51,658 nt of DNA from Gnetum montanum (taxonomy: Eukaryota > Streptophyta > Gnetopsida > Gnetales > Gnetaceae). The translations under genes were made by a program, and so were the position numbers. Where the stretch lies: assembly GCA_015680685.1 (NCBI GenBank), contig MNCI01025527.1:1-51658 (forward strand). The letters are read 5' to 3'. Below the pieces are notes generated by a model. It was given only the letters and a program-made list of their open reading frames with translations. It searched no databases and had not been told where the DNA came from. How positions within the stretch are numbered: position 1 is the stretch's first letter; every line of letters begins with the position of its first letter. This document shows positions 33,826-45,200 of this stretch, piece after piece.

Positions 33826-34394
33826 TGAGAGATGTCCTAGAGTTGTGGTTCTCTTGGGCTTTCCCCATGGTTCGGGGGCCATGGATCACTTTGAGATGCC
33901 CTTGGGTGACTCTTAAGTGTTTGAAAACCCACCCGAGCTTGGTGGTACCAAGCTAGCAATAGGACACCCTCTTGTTGCAACTCTCTTCTAAGTCCTCTTC
34001 ATTCCCTCTTCACCATGGAGAACTACATGGCCCTGATTCTACGATGGTCGTAGATATGTAGGCAGCCTAGACTGGAGAGTTTTGGTGTGGTGCTAGGACA
34101 CACCTTGTACTAGATCGTGAGGGATCTTGGGGTGAGGCACCTTCCCTGGTAGGTGCATCGTCTCCCCTGCCACCGATGTTGTCTACAAGGTTGTGTGTGT
34201 GCTTGTTTGCATGGTCCTTGTTTTGGAGTTGGTTACCCTCCATGAGGTGCGTTGCCATATATGTTAAGAAGCTGTGCTTCTGCTTGCACTCACCCATGAG
34301 ATTCTTGCTTACTTGAGGCATATTCCCCAGGTCTTTTTCCCTAGATCCATTGGATCTTCGTGAATTCCTTGGGGTGCCAGACAATGTTAGGGCA
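33826..34394. repeat. Left copy of a 569-bp direct repeat (LTR of element D?)
   Basis: Strongly similar along its length to 48884-49451. The plus strand begins TGAGAGATGTCCTAG and ends GTTAGGGCA, so TG...CA. A minus-strand frame (34564-34067, 165 codons) enters this repeat and is partly retained in the right copy. No PBS or PPT is obvious on either side and the 5-bp flanks do not match, so an LTR is likely but unproven. Confidence 0.6.
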
Positions 34395-35961
34395 ATGTTG
34401 TTACAGATGATATCAAAGAATTTTTCAAATTGTATTGTGATATGGTTGTGCTCTTTGGTTGTGTTACTCCATTGAGCTTTTTTGGTTAATGGTCCCTTTA
34501 GATTGATACCTAGGTGATCTAGGATCATATCCTTATGTATTCTAGAAGAGTTTCCTACTGGCAATGTTCTACGCTCTTCATGAGGGGGGATAGATGTTAA
34601 ATTGTGAGCAACTGATGTATGCTGCTCTCCTTGAGGATGCTAACGATTTTGTTGTGGTGATGTCCTCCACTTGTTTACTTGTGGTTGGACTAGTTGTGAT
34701 TGTATGCAATATGGTTGAAGAGGAGTTCTATTGACAACTCAATAATTTTGTTGCTTAAGGATCTCTCATCTCAGGTCTCCAGTGATTCATCTGGGATGAA
34801 TCAGACCGAGTCACTACTTCGGTTTCCACCCAGATGACATGTTTCGAGATGGCATTTGTTGAATTGTGTAGTATATAATATCCTAGGTACAGTGAGTATG
34901 GGAAAATACAAATTGGAAAAATAGGGTTCCTAGGTACCTTAGGATGGAAGGCCTTCAGACATGTGCTCTTGGTGAGCCTTGTTCTGGGTGGACTAAGACC
35001 ATTGCTGGTAGACTTCATATGTTTATGCTTGTGATTATATGTTTGTCTATTTGTGTATGCATGCTTTCTTGGCTACGCTTTCAAATTTTTCATGCGTGTT
35101 ATCCTGGGCATGTCTATCGTTTGTAATGCAAGGCTTGATGTTTTATGTGGTATGATGACTTATTGTTGGGAACATTGAGGATGCAGTGGTTGTTTGTGTC
35201 ATCCCAAAGCCAAATGTTTGTTGTCTTGTTTAAAAAATTCTTGTGCATGAGGCATGATTGCCCTTATTGTTGATCTTTGCTAGTTGTGCTCCTTTGTTGA
35301 GCTGGTGGTGTTGCCCTTGGATTTTTGGCATCACTATTTTGATTGGTGAAATTTCTTGGTCACTTTGATTCGAAGTCTACTGGTGTGGGTCATCCTATTG
35401 TTTGTTCTTTTTGAGATTGCACTTCTTTTTATGAGAGTCTTCTTGTGAACACATCCTCCATGATGTTGCTCATTGCTGCGAGAATTTGGTTTGATGCAAA
35501 CTCGTTGTTGGATAGACCTTGGTCTTTCACCTTATTTTTGGGTTGAGATGACGATTCTCTAGTGCCCCATGATTCATACGATTGTGTTGAGATTTTGATC
35601 CTGGTTGAAACCAGTGTTAGTTGCTAGGAATGATTGTTGTGTATGAATCTTAAAATTCTGAGAGTGTGCTATCTCTCTCTTGGTGTGCCTCATGATGAAA
35701 TTGTTTGTTTGAGTTAGGATCTAATTCATCCATCAGTGTTTTGCATGATTGATCTCTATGCATGTTGCTGAGGTTTTGATTTTATGATGTGCATGAGTGA
35801 TATGACTTTGTTATATGATCATGCTTGATGGTTATGTATGAGGCTAAAGTGCTAATCATGTTCCTGCTAACTTCTATGTTTCTAAGATTTTGTCTTAGTG
35901 TTTGTAGGTAGCACAGGTACAAAGATGCAGCTAGTGGTGTCCTCAGTTGATTCTGTGAGCA
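34395..35961. other. Interior of element D, left part
   Basis: Between the 569-bp repeat and the target duplication of element E. No recognisable gag or pol motif on either strand. The 5' part of the 34067-34564 minus-strand frame (KDMILDHLGINLKGPLTKKA) lies here; I do not recognise it. Confidence 0.4.
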
Positions 35962-35966
35962 CTATG
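35962..35966. repeat. Target site duplication of element E, left
   Basis: CTATG, repeated exactly at 45196-45200 after the other LTR. Confidence 0.9.
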
Positions 35967-36553
35967 TGTACTAACCTAAATCGTCGATTTTATGTTGGAA
36001 GGGAAACAGACATCGAGAGATCGTTGGACAGCCATAGCTAACCTTGCCTTCGCTTGAGGCCAAGTTGGAAAAGTAAATGAAGGCAGAGTGCCTTGGATGG
36101 TCTGCGCACAAATCAACCAAGGACTTCCCTGAGCGTAAGCTATGGCTAGCGCTAGGGTTATCGTAAACGGGATGTAAACGGAATGCAAACAGTGATACAA
36201 AATGTAAACAGAGCATACTAAATTATAAATAAAGCGTAAACAGAGCTATATTGTAAACAAAGAATAAACTGAAGTAAATAATGTAAATGGAAGGAAATAC
36301 TAAGAATATATTATATTGTTTTAAAAAAATGTGCATCTGTCAAAGTGTAGTTGCACACGTGTGGATGGCAAGTCAAATGCCTAGCCTCGGGATGATATGA
36401 CGCGATGATGCAATGATGTGATGTGATGAACATGAGAAATGCTTGGATGCCAACAGTAAGGTGTGCCAAGCGCTCAAGGATTGCAGGTTCTGTCATCTCT
36501 CAGAATTGCCAATCTCTCCAATTTTTGCCTCCCGTTTATCTGAATTGACATGG

Positions 36554-36562
36554 TATTTATAG
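36554..36562 (-). promoter_or_regulatory. TATA box of the element E 3' LTR
   Basis: TATTTATAG on the plus strand is CTATAAATA on the minus strand. Confidence 0.6.
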
Positions 36563-36659
36563 GGTTGTGCTGGGCTGAGGCATGAAATTCAAGAATGGAA
36601 CCAATGGATGGGAGATGAGAGGAAAGAAGATCTAGTGACATGTGTCCAATGGATAGTTG

Positions 36660-36800
36660 TGCTTGGGTTGGATGCATGTTGGCGAGAGCTGGATGTGTGT
36701 TCAATAGATGTGCACAAGTTGGATTTGTGTTGGCAAGTTGTGCACGAGTTGGATGTGTGTTGGATAGTTATGCACACATTGGTGTGTGTTTGCAAGCTAC
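36660..36800. repeat. 30-bp minisatellite, about 4-5 units
   Basis: The unit GTTGGATGTGTGTTGGATAG plus TTGTGCACGA alternates with a version reading GGCAAG instead of GGATAG. The reading frames over it are artefacts of the repeat. The right LTR has about three more units. Confidence 0.8.
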
Positions 36801-37569
36801 ATTCTTGACCAGGTACATTGCATTTTATAATTTATGGGTTATTCAAGCCCATTAAAATGCATTTAATTTAGACCATGAGGGCTTGACATGCCCACAAATG
36901 GGGATTTATAATGAAATGCACAATAAGAGAAATTTGACTGCCCAGCGTGACTTGCAGTGTGACCTCCAAAACTTCCAATTTAAAGCTAAAATCTAGAATT
37001 TCTAAAGGCTGGGACCCATAGTTATCAATAGTGGACCCTAAGGATGACTTGCACCCTTGAAATCAAGTCATTTTGGCTTAGGTTTGGAGCTCTAAAAGTT
37101 GGTGACGCTGATCCTTACACTATGTAGCATTTGAAAAAGTAACCCCAGCGTCACCAAGTCAAAATGGCATATTTGAGGCCCAAATCTTGATTTTCTAGAG
37201 GCTGGGAGCTGCTGGGGACCTTGGTGAATGTCATGGGAGGTCCTTGTGCTTGATTTTGGCCTATTTTGACTCAATTTCATGGCTCCAAAAGTTGGTGACT
37301 CTGATCCTTACGCTGTGCAGCATCTGAAAAAGTAACCAAAGTGTACTTAGCCAAAACCAAACATTTTGAACCTGAAAATTTTGATTCTGGATACTGGAAG
37401 TTGGTGCATTCACCTGTGGACCTGAGGGGACCTTTCCTGTTGAATCATGGGCCATCGGGGACTATTTAAGAGGCCTCAAAGTTTGGTCATGCTGTACTCA
37501 TGTTGGGCAGCAGCATGACTTAGCTTGATTCTTGTCTAAAAGTGCTAGGCCAAAATTAGTGGTGTTTCA

Positions 37570-37581
37570 TTGGCCCCTATT
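37570..37581 (-). promoter_or_regulatory. Polypurine tract of element E
   Basis: TTGGCCCCTATT on the plus strand, read AATAGGGGCCAA directly before the LTR start TGAAACACC on the minus strand. Confidence 0.8.
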
Positions 37582-38703
37582 TGTTGAAGTCTGTTGAAAT
37601 CTACATGAGAGGTATCGACAAAGAAGTTAAAAACACCATGAGAAACAGAGCATCAAACATTAACCGTCAGCCCTTGGCTGGGTGTCATCGCACCATTTTC
37701 AAAAGTACATGGGATTGAGGGAATGTGGTTCAAGATGCAAGGGAATTGATTGTAACTAGGGAAGCTAGGAGGTTAAGGGCTATGATTGCTACTGGGATTT
37801 GTAGGAGAGTAATGCTCGCTTGTGCACAAGTCATGTCATTGTTCCTTGTCAACAATCGAGTTTTCAGTAGACTCGAAACTAAGACATAGGAGGTGCGTTC
37901 TTTGGAGAAATGGGAATCTTATAGAGTATTTGTAGGGCCCGTTGTAAATAGCCAAAGCCATGCGATGATGTGTAACATGGTCTCTTTGAGATACGAGTGT
38001 AACTTTTTTTTAAAAGATAACTGCCTTCTCACCTGGGGCTTGTATGAGAATAGCCAATAGTCTTTTCTTTGTGATGTTAACGGGGTCGTGAAGACCTTTT
38101 CTGTACATTTTTCTCTTTGACCTTTTGTGATTTTTTTTGATCTTTTTGAAAGAGCTTTCTTTTAGTGCTATGCTCATGTTTGAGCACTTGCATTTTATGC
38201 CATGCATTATGTACTATGTTTTGCGTTGCGACTGCTTAGGGAGTTACAGTGTGCAAACAGTGTATCAAGAGTTTTGAAATGAGTGGAATGTATCAAGGGG
38301 GATGTAATTGAATAGGATAACGAAGCATGATGGGGAATAGGGAATGTATTAGGAGTCGGGAATGTACTTATGAACGGATTGATTAACCCAGTTGCTTGCA
38401 TCAAGAAAAATGTGATACCTTATTGTCATGATGAAGTGCATCTATGTACAAACACCTCAGGAGTGTCATCTTGCAAACACAACTCCAAGAAGATAAGAAA
38501 AACCACAAATGAAACAGTTAACTAAACACTTTAAACAAGGAGATGGAGTTACCATGTGCAAATTTCAAAGTAGACAGAATCATGAACAACATAAGCCTCA
38601 TTAAGGTTCATGAGATAAATTTTGTAGCAAGTCTTTGCGAAACATGAACAGCTAATTGCAGCGACACATCTTTTCAAGTTTTTCCTAGTCATTGATGATG
38701 TCA
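37582..38703. other. Non-coding interior of element E near the PPT
   Basis: Occupies the place where a full Tat element has pol. Short frames only; no recognisable motif. Confidence 0.5.
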
Positions 38704-38985
38704 CCAGTTTATAGTCTTAGCGGACTGTTGTGAATTAGTTTTACGTCATAACCCCTTGGACGGCACTAGTTTAGCATCGTAGTAGACAGTGCATTGCCAG
38801 TTTATAGTCTTAGCAGACTATTGTGAATTAGTTTTACATCATAACCCCTTGGATGATGCTAGTTTAGTGTCGTAGCGGATGATGCATTGCTAGTTTATAG
38901 TCATAGCGGACTATGAAGAGGCAAACTAGTTTATAGTCTTAGTGAAATATGGATGCTAGTTTCATGTCATGGAGGATGGATGTAG
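38704..38985. repeat. 93-bp tandem repeat, two full units plus degenerate ones
   Basis: Units starting CCAGTTTATAGTCTTAGCGG at 38704 and 38797, with a third start (CTAGTTTATAGTCATAGCGG) at 38890 that shortens into partial copies. The same block returns at 39245, right after the 38-bp array, so both arrays derive from one GTTTATAGTC/GTTTTAAGTC-type ancestor. Confidence 0.8.
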
Positions 38986-39013
38986 AAGTTTAGTGTCATA
39001 CCGGATAGAGCTA

Positions 39014-39244
39014 TGTGGTATCAGTTTTAAGTCATGATCCAGGACTACTCTGTGGTATCAGTTTTAAGTCATGATGCCAGGACTATTCTGTGGTATCAAT
39101 TTTAAGTCATGATGCCAAGACTACTCTGTGGTATCAGTTTTAAGTCATGATGCCAGGACTATTCTGTGGTATCAATTTTAAGTCATGATGCCAAGACTAC
39201 TCTGTGGTATCAGTTTTAAGTCATGATGCCAGGACTATTCTGTG
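39014..39244. repeat. 38-bp tandem array, six units in dimers
   Basis: Starts at 39014, 39051, 39089, 39127, 39165 and 39203 (TGTGGTATCAGTTTTAAGTC then ATGATGCCAGGACTATTC). From the third unit on, two variants alternate (TATCAATTTT/CCAAGACTAC and TATCAGTTTT/CCAGGACTAT), giving a 76-bp higher-order dimer. No protein reading across it. Confidence 0.9.
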
Positions 39245-39569
39245 CCAGTTTATAGTCATAGCGGATTGATGCTTACCTTGCTTGTGTAAAGTGTAATGCT
39301 GCATGCATGGTCATGCTATGTATCTGCAAGATCCTATAAAAAAAATCAACTAGAAAGAAAATAATGTCAAGTGATACCATGTTGTACATAGAGTTGGAAT
39401 GTATGAATGAAAGAAAAGCAATGCAAAAAAAAAGTGATAGTTTTAGGCCGTTCTAGGCCATAAGCTAGTTTAAGGTCTTTTCGAGCCATGTGTTTTTGTA
39501 GTTTTATGTTTTTCAAATGCACTATGTGAACTAAGTTGATGAATGTGTAAACAAAGCAAAATGCATGAT

Positions 39570-39782
39570 CTAAGTGAGTGAGCAAAATGTAAACGCATAG
39601 GCTAGTGCAATGTAAACAAAAGTCAAAAAATGCATGTCAGAGGGGTAGGCAGAAGGTAGGCAAGCAGTAAGCACATTTTCAGCCAAGGGAGAGTCTTGTT
39701 CATGTAGTTGCTTCCTAACTAGGCATGGATTAGGGAGCATGCAAGGTTTAGGGTCCTCTAGGGGGTTGTCAGCTTCAACCAC
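39570..39782 (-). pseudogene. Short open piece downstream of the element E protease
   Basis: Separated from the protease frame by one stop (at 39783). Reads EADNPLEDPKPCMLPNPCLV and ends in a hydrophobic piece. Probably the C-terminal remains of the gag-protease polyprotein; no RT block follows. Confidence 0.35.
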
Positions 39783-40425
39783 TCATTCGGGTGTGTTAGC
39801 CTTAAGCTTTGCGTTGGTTCTCGTAGGTGTACCATTAAGAAACTCTTCTTCCAAAACTTGCACCATGTCTATGTCATGGATAGTCAAAGAGGAAACATTA
39901 TCACCATGGATGATAACTTGACCACCTTCATATGGAAGGTGGATTTCTTGGTGGATGGGAGAGGAGATGGCCCTTAGTTGAGCTAGCCAAGGCCTACCTA
40001 GAATCATGTTGAAACCTGACATCTCCTCTATGACAATGAAATCTGTGCTAGTGGGGAATTTCTCTCCTACTGCAAAGGCTAAGTTGATTGTACCCTTGAC
40101 TTTGACATGTGATCCATTAAAGTATTTTAGACATGTGGTTTTGGTTGGCCTGATTTCATCTGCTAGGCCTAACTTCTTGATGATGGAGTACAGGACTACA
40201 TTCGTTGCTGCACCATCATCAACATGCACTTTGTGGATGGTGCACTGCCCAACACGAATGCTAATGGATAATGGAGCTGTTGTGACTTCCCCTTGTTCGG
40301 GGTTGACTTTAACTACATCATCATGGAGGTATTTGAACCCAACCCTTGTGGTGTTTGTTGCAAAATCATTGCACGGATGGATTCTTCGTTTGCGGGATGT
40401 CCTCTGTAACAGGAATGGATGCTAA
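39783..40425 (-). pseudogene. Aspartic protease of element E
   Basis: The open piece at 40229-39783 (148 codons) begins MHVDDGAATNVVLYSIIKKL, the retropepsin active site with Asp-Asp-Gly-Ala in place of the usual Asp-Asn/Ser-Gly-Ser/Ala. It continues with FNGSHVKVKGTINLAF and GFNMILGRPWLAQLRAI, then SPIHQEIHLPYEGGQVIIHG. This order is that of Tat-group proteases. The domain extends upstream in frame (NTTRVGFKYLHDD, PLSISIRVGQCTIHK) to about 40390. It is followed by only about 70 more codons. Confidence 0.85.
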
Positions 40426-43148
40426 CATTTAAGCCAAGGCTTCATGGTGAGTGTCTGAAGTCATGACCAGGTCATACAAACTCATCGTTGTGTTCTTCTA
40501 TTTTAGCGCTTGTTTTGCTTGGGCTAGTGTAGCTATGAAGTCTGTGTTGTTGGTCGTTGTGTTGGCTTTGAATTCCTCCATGAAGCTTGAGAGATAGACC
40601 TCTAGGGAGGGGGACCTAGGCTTGGTTTTCTTGGGCATAGGGGCCTTAGTGTTTAGTTGTTGTTTGTAAGTTGTGGCCTTTGCTTCGGCCATGGGAGTTA
40701 AGAGGTGCTCGTTTGTCCTCTTGCATTTCCATTTGGTGGGCCTACCCAAGTTACTAGTGGGGTCAACCCTTGAATGAGGAGGGATCGAGATGTTGCCCAC
40801 TATTGGGATTCAAGTAGGTGAGGGGCCATCACGTTGTGGCACCTTGATGATGAAAGGTTGCTTAGCAGTTTTTGTTGTAGAGTCATGCCAGTTTAACATC
40901 TTAGTGGACGAACATTGTGGAGCCTTGACCACAGAGGGTGTTGTGGGTGCCTGGAGTGACACCTTGATAACAAAGGAAGGCCTCTTGTTTGTGGAGGTTG
41001 GGGGAATCCTTACCTTTTTGGGAGGCACACGGATCACAAAAGGGTTTTGCATAGGTTTGGACTTGCCACCTATGCTAATTGAGTTTATGACATAGGAGGC
41101 ATCATCTACGTTGGATTGACTTGCTGTGTCAATCACTAGTTGGCCTTGTTTTATCATTCCCTACAGGTCATCTTGCAAGGCATGAGAGTTTTCTGTACTA
41201 TGAACAACCATTTGATGGTAATGACAGTATTGGTTGAATTTAAAATGTTGTGGGACCGGGGGCTCATTTGGTACTGCTAAGGTGGGGTTCCTTAGTAGCT
41301 TGCAGTACCTGTCATGTTTTTGGCGGGTAATCTCAGATATGTGTTTGTGTTGGATTTTCCCAGCTTTCAAGAGTTGCTCCAATAGTTGAGAGGGTTGCAT
41401 CGATAGTGGTGTATACTTTGAGGAGTCCTTGCGTTGAAATTTGGGCTTTGGGATGGCCCCTACCAATGTAGGTGAGTTGGCACCAAAGTTGGTGACTTTG
41501 TTAGTTGGGGCTTTAGGTTGCTTAGCTTTTGGACCCTAGTTGGTTGCTTTTCTGATTGCAGCTACTGTTGCCTCAATTGTGTTTTGCTTGCGAGTATGTT
41601 GGTTTTTGTAGGCCACATAAGCTGGGTCATTGCTAGCCTATGCTACTTCCTCTATGTCTTTAATTTGTGTGAATGCTTGGCTCAAAATACGAGGTTTTAG
41701 ATAATAAAGCTTTGATTTAATGAAGTCGTTTGCAGTTGTCTTAAGGATGGTAAGTAGATATGTTTCAAGAATAGGTTCATGAAGTTCATTCAGGGTAGTG
41801 CTCCATCTTCGGATAAATTTCTATGATGGCTCTAAAGGTGCTTGTTTAATTTGAATCAAGCTATCTAACGTGGCTTCAGGTTTTAGATTGTATTTGAAAC
41901 ATGTGAAAAATTGGTGCAACATGTCCTCTAGAGAAGATATAAAGCTACGGGGTAAGGCTCGGTACTAGTCTAAGGCTCTTCTTGTTAAGGACATAGCAAA
42001 CACATGTAGAATTACATGGGGCCATGCTTGAAGCAAAAGAATTTTGGTTCGGAATGTCACTAGGTGGGCATTTGGGTCTCCCTCTCCATTGTACATGGTC
42101 AACTGAGGTAATGAGAATTTCTTTGGCAAGGTTAAGGGTGGAATGGAAGGGTCAATTGGGTCATCTTGGTAGAAATATAATACCTTGACTTCCTCATTGT
42201 TCAAAGTTTTAAGGTGTTTTAATTCCTTTGCCAATGAGTGCATCATTTTTTGTGTGTCTGCCCATTCTTGGGTGGTAGGCAAACTAGTGGATTGAGCGGA
42301 TTGTGGATGATAATGATTTAATTGTTGCATTATTTGGGGAAAGAGAGGTTGTTGGCCTAACGTTTGTTGTGGTAGGATGGTATTCGAGACTGAGACTATT
42401 GGTGGAACCCACTGCCCAGCCACAGGTTGTGAGGTAACACCCTGAACGTGTTGGATTGGAGTAATTAATGGTGCTCCGTAGATATGCACTTGAGGTATGT
42501 AATGGATGGATGTGGAAGCTGGTATGATTGATGACATTCAAATTACTTGAGGTCGAAAGATTGACCCTGCATTAGTTTGGGGATGGAGTTGTTTTGACTG
42601 AACTTGTGGAGGGATGATGGAAGTAGATGCATTAGAATGAAAATTATTGGGTACAAAGAAGATAAGAATGGAAGTAGGTACCTCTTGTTGGGAAATTGGT
42701 GCTCGAGTGTTTGCAGATGAAGGAGGAAGCACATTTTCTTCCAGGAAAGGATGGAATAATGGGTTTGTGTAGGCATGGGACTAACGGTATGGTAGGAATC
42801 TCCATGTTCAGATTGGGTTGCAAAATCATCTTTCTCATCTTGAGGCTCGATTGGAGGTAGCTGTAAGGCTTGACTTCTAGCCATAAGAAGCCAAGATATG
42901 AGTTGATGATGGTGTTCAGACAATAGGATTATATCAAATTCTTAAGGGATGAACTCATGACCTCCTTTGTTGACAACTTCATTGTCTCGTTTCGCTTCCC
43001 TTTCCATACGATCGATAGGCAAGTTGGCTTGGATTTTTACACAAATGAAGTTATATTGTTCAGGGCTTAGTGTGGCTCGCTTTGGCTGGATTGTGGTATC
43101 AAACATGTTAGGCATTGATGTAGAAGGTTTATCTGGATTCATATTCAC
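40426..43148 (-). pseudogene. Gag of element E
   Basis: Starts at an ATG at 43148 (MNMNPDKPSTSMPNMFD). A Gln/Pro/Ser-rich N-terminal part is frameshifted near 42750. The capsid-like domain at about 42150-41700 reads LPKKFSLPQLTMYNGEGDPN, then FAMSLTRRALD with a stop for the Trp of the WYRALP motif, FKYNLKPEATLDSLIQIKQ and FIRRWSTTLNELHEPI. A knuckle-like CHYHQMVVHSTENSHALQDD at about 41230-41170 has the C-x2-H...H form of Tat gags, with the final Cys replaced. A Lys/Pro-rich spacer carries repeated PFVIRV/PFIIKV motifs (41100-40800). Then LYDLVMTSDTHHEAL (about 40490-40440) leads into the protease. Stops are few, so the copy is fairly young. Confidence 0.85.
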
Positions 43149-43515
43149 AAATTGGGTTGTGAAAGTTGCTATTTGTAGAAAATGGCTAACTTTGAAAACG
43201 AAAAAAAGAAAAAATAAAAAATAAAAAAATAAAAAAAATGACTAAATTTGATGGTAGCAGGAAAATGGATAAGTGTAAAAATGAAAGAAAAAAAAATAAA
43301 AATGAAAGAAAAAAATGCTAAGTATGAAAATGCAGGGAAAAAAATGCTAAGTGAAAACTGCTAAAAATGGCCAACTCTAGGGCTACACTCGCTACGTTGG
43401 AGCTTGCTATGCTCTGAGAACTTGTTATGCTCTCTAGAACATCTAGAATTTTGACTAAGTGCTAATCAAAAATGTAGACAAAAATGGTTCATGCCCTCCT
43501 TCTAGGGCCAAAAAT
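43149..43515 (-). promoter_or_regulatory. Leader and PBS region of element E
   Basis: About 370 bp between the LTR edge and the gag ATG, with A-rich stretches at 43195-43350. The PBS should start at 43515 going left; the minus strand there reads ATTTTTGGCCCTAGAAGGAG. I cannot match this to a tRNA with confidence. Confidence 0.5.
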
Positions 43516-44104
43516 TGTACCGACCTAAATCTTCGGTGTAAGGTTGGAAGGGAAATAGACACCAAGAGATCGTCGGACAGTCACAGATGACCCTGCCTTT
43601 GCCCGAGGGCAAGTTGGAAAAGTAAACGAAGGTAGAGTGCCTTGGATGGTCTGCACACAAATCAATCAAGGACTTCCCTGAGCGTAAGCTATGGCTAGTG
43701 CTAGGGTTATCATAAACAGGATGTAAATGGAATGCAAACAACGATACAAAATGTAAACAGAGTGTACTAAATTATAAATAAAGTGTAAACAGAGTTATAT
43801 TGTAAACAAAGCATAAACTGAAGTAAATAATGTAAATGGAAGGCAATAATGAGACTGTATTATATTGTTTTAAAAAAATGTGCATCGATCAAAGCATAGT
43901 TGCACACGTGTAGATGGCAAGTCAAACACCTAGCCCCTGGATGATATGACGTAATGATGCGATGATGTGATGTGATGAATGTGAGAAATGCTTGGATGCC
44001 AACAGTCAGGTGTGCTGAGCATAACAAGGATTGCAGGTTCTATCATTTCTCAGAATTGCCAATCTCTCCAATATTTGCCTCCCGATTTATATGAATTGAT
44101 AGGG

Positions 44105-44113
44105 TATTTATAG
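44105..44113 (-). promoter_or_regulatory. TATA box of the element E 5' LTR
   Basis: TATTTATAG on the plus strand, CTATAAATA on the minus strand, just left of the minisatellite. Transcription would run leftwards into gag. Confidence 0.65.
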
Positions 44114-44219
44114 GGTTATGCAGGGCTCAGGCATGAAGTTCAAGAATGGAATCAATGGCTGGGAGATGAGAGGAAAGCAGATCTAGTGACATGTGTCCAA
44201 TGGACAATTGTGCTCAAGT

Positions 44220-44430
44220 TGGATGCATGTTGGTGAGAGTTGGATGTGTGTTGGATAGTTGTGCACAAGTTGTATTTGTGTTGGCAAGTTGTGAACGAGT
44301 TGGATATGTGTTGGATAGTTGTGCATGAGTTGGATGTGTGTTGGATAGTTGTGCACGAGTTGGATTTGTGTTGGCAAGTTGTGCACGAGTTAGATGTGTG
44401 TTGGATAGTTGTGCACGAGTTGGTGTGTTT
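44220..44430. repeat. 30-bp minisatellite, about 7-8 units
   Basis: Same unit as at 36660. Units carrying GGATAG and GGCAAG alternate irregularly. Reading frames on both strands over it are repeat artefacts. Confidence 0.85.
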
Positions 44431-45195
44431 TGGCAAGCTACATTCTTGACCTACAATTTATGGGTTATTCAAGACCATGAAAGTACATTTAATTTAGACC
44501 ATGAGGGCTTGACATGCCCACAAATGGGGATTTATAATGAAATGTACAACAAGAGAAATTTGACTGCCCAGCGTGACCTATAGTGTGACTTCCAAAACAT
44601 GCAATTTTGAGATGAAATCTAGAATTTCTAAAGGCTGGGACCCATAGTTATCAATAGTGGACCCTGAGGATGACTTGCACCCTTGAAATCAAGTCATTTT
44701 GGCTCATTTTTGGGGCTCTAAAAGTTGGTGATGCTGATCCTTACGCTTTGCAGCGTTTGAAAAAGTAACCCCAGCGTCACCAAGTCAAAATGGCACATTT
44801 GAGGCCCAAATCTTGATTTTCTGGAGGTTGGGAGCTACTGGAGACCTTGGTGAATGTCATGGGGGGTCCTTGTGCTCGATTTCAGCATATTTTGACTCAG
44901 GTTTAGGGCTCCAAAAGTTGGTGACACTGATCCTTACGCTGTGCAGTGTCTGAAAAAGTAACCAAAGTGTACTTAGCCAAAACCAAAGATTTTGAACTCA
45001 AAACTTTTGATTCTGGATGCTGGAAGTTGGTGCAGTTTCCTGTGGGCCTGTAGGGACCTTGCTTGTTGAATCATGGGCCATCGGGGGCTATTTCAGAGGC
45101 CTTCAAGTTTGGTCACACTGTACTCATGTTGGGCAGCAGCATGACTTAGCTTGATTCTTGTCTAAAAGTGTTAGGAAAAAATTACTGGTGTTTCA

Positions 45196-45200
45196 CTATG
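45196..45200. repeat. Target site duplication of element E, right
   Basis: CTATG, identical to 35962-35966. Confidence 0.9.

Larger units (their letters stand above)
35967..37569 (-). repeat. 3' LTR of element E
   Basis: 1603 bp; plus-strand edges TGTACTAACC and GTGTTTCA (TGAAACAC...GTACA on the minus strand). A minus-strand TATA box lies at 36554-36562. U3 contains related segments of about 197 bp in tandem (AAAAGTTGGTGACGCTGATC at 37094 and AAAAGTTGGTGACTCTGATC at 37291), and a 30-bp minisatellite at 36660-36800. Confidence 0.93.
35967..45195 (-). mobile_element. Element E: Tat-like non-autonomous LTR element (gag-protease only)
   Basis: 9229 bp, both LTRs, PPT and perfect CTATG target duplications. 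Minus-strand order: 5' LTR 43516-45195, gag, protease, non-coding tail with minisatellites, PPT, 3' LTR 35967-37569. No RT, RNase H or integrase motif is present between protease (39783) and PPT (37581). It lies inside element D, so it is the younger of the two. Confidence 0.92.
43516..45195 (-). repeat. 5' LTR of element E
   Basis: 1680 bp; plus-strand edges TGTACCGACC and GTGTTTCA. A minus-strand TATA box lies at 44105-44113. It is longer than the 3' LTR mainly because its 30-bp minisatellite (44220-44430) has about three more units. Followed at 45196 by the CTATG duplication. Confidence 0.93.

Noticed and set aside
36589-36855. Cys-rich frames in the left LTR of element E
   Set aside because: Same minisatellite artefact as at 44152-44583.
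39014-39244. CRISPR-like array
   Set aside because: Contiguous tandem units without unique spacers, in a plant retroelement; a minisatellite.
42967-43224. Plus-strand 85-codon frame
   Set aside because: Antisense to the N-terminus of the element E gag and ends in an A-rich leader.
44152-44583. Repeat proteins with a TSNSCTTIQH-type unit
   Set aside because: The 30-bp minisatellite is a multiple of three, so any frame without a stop stays open; the LTR location makes coding unlikely.
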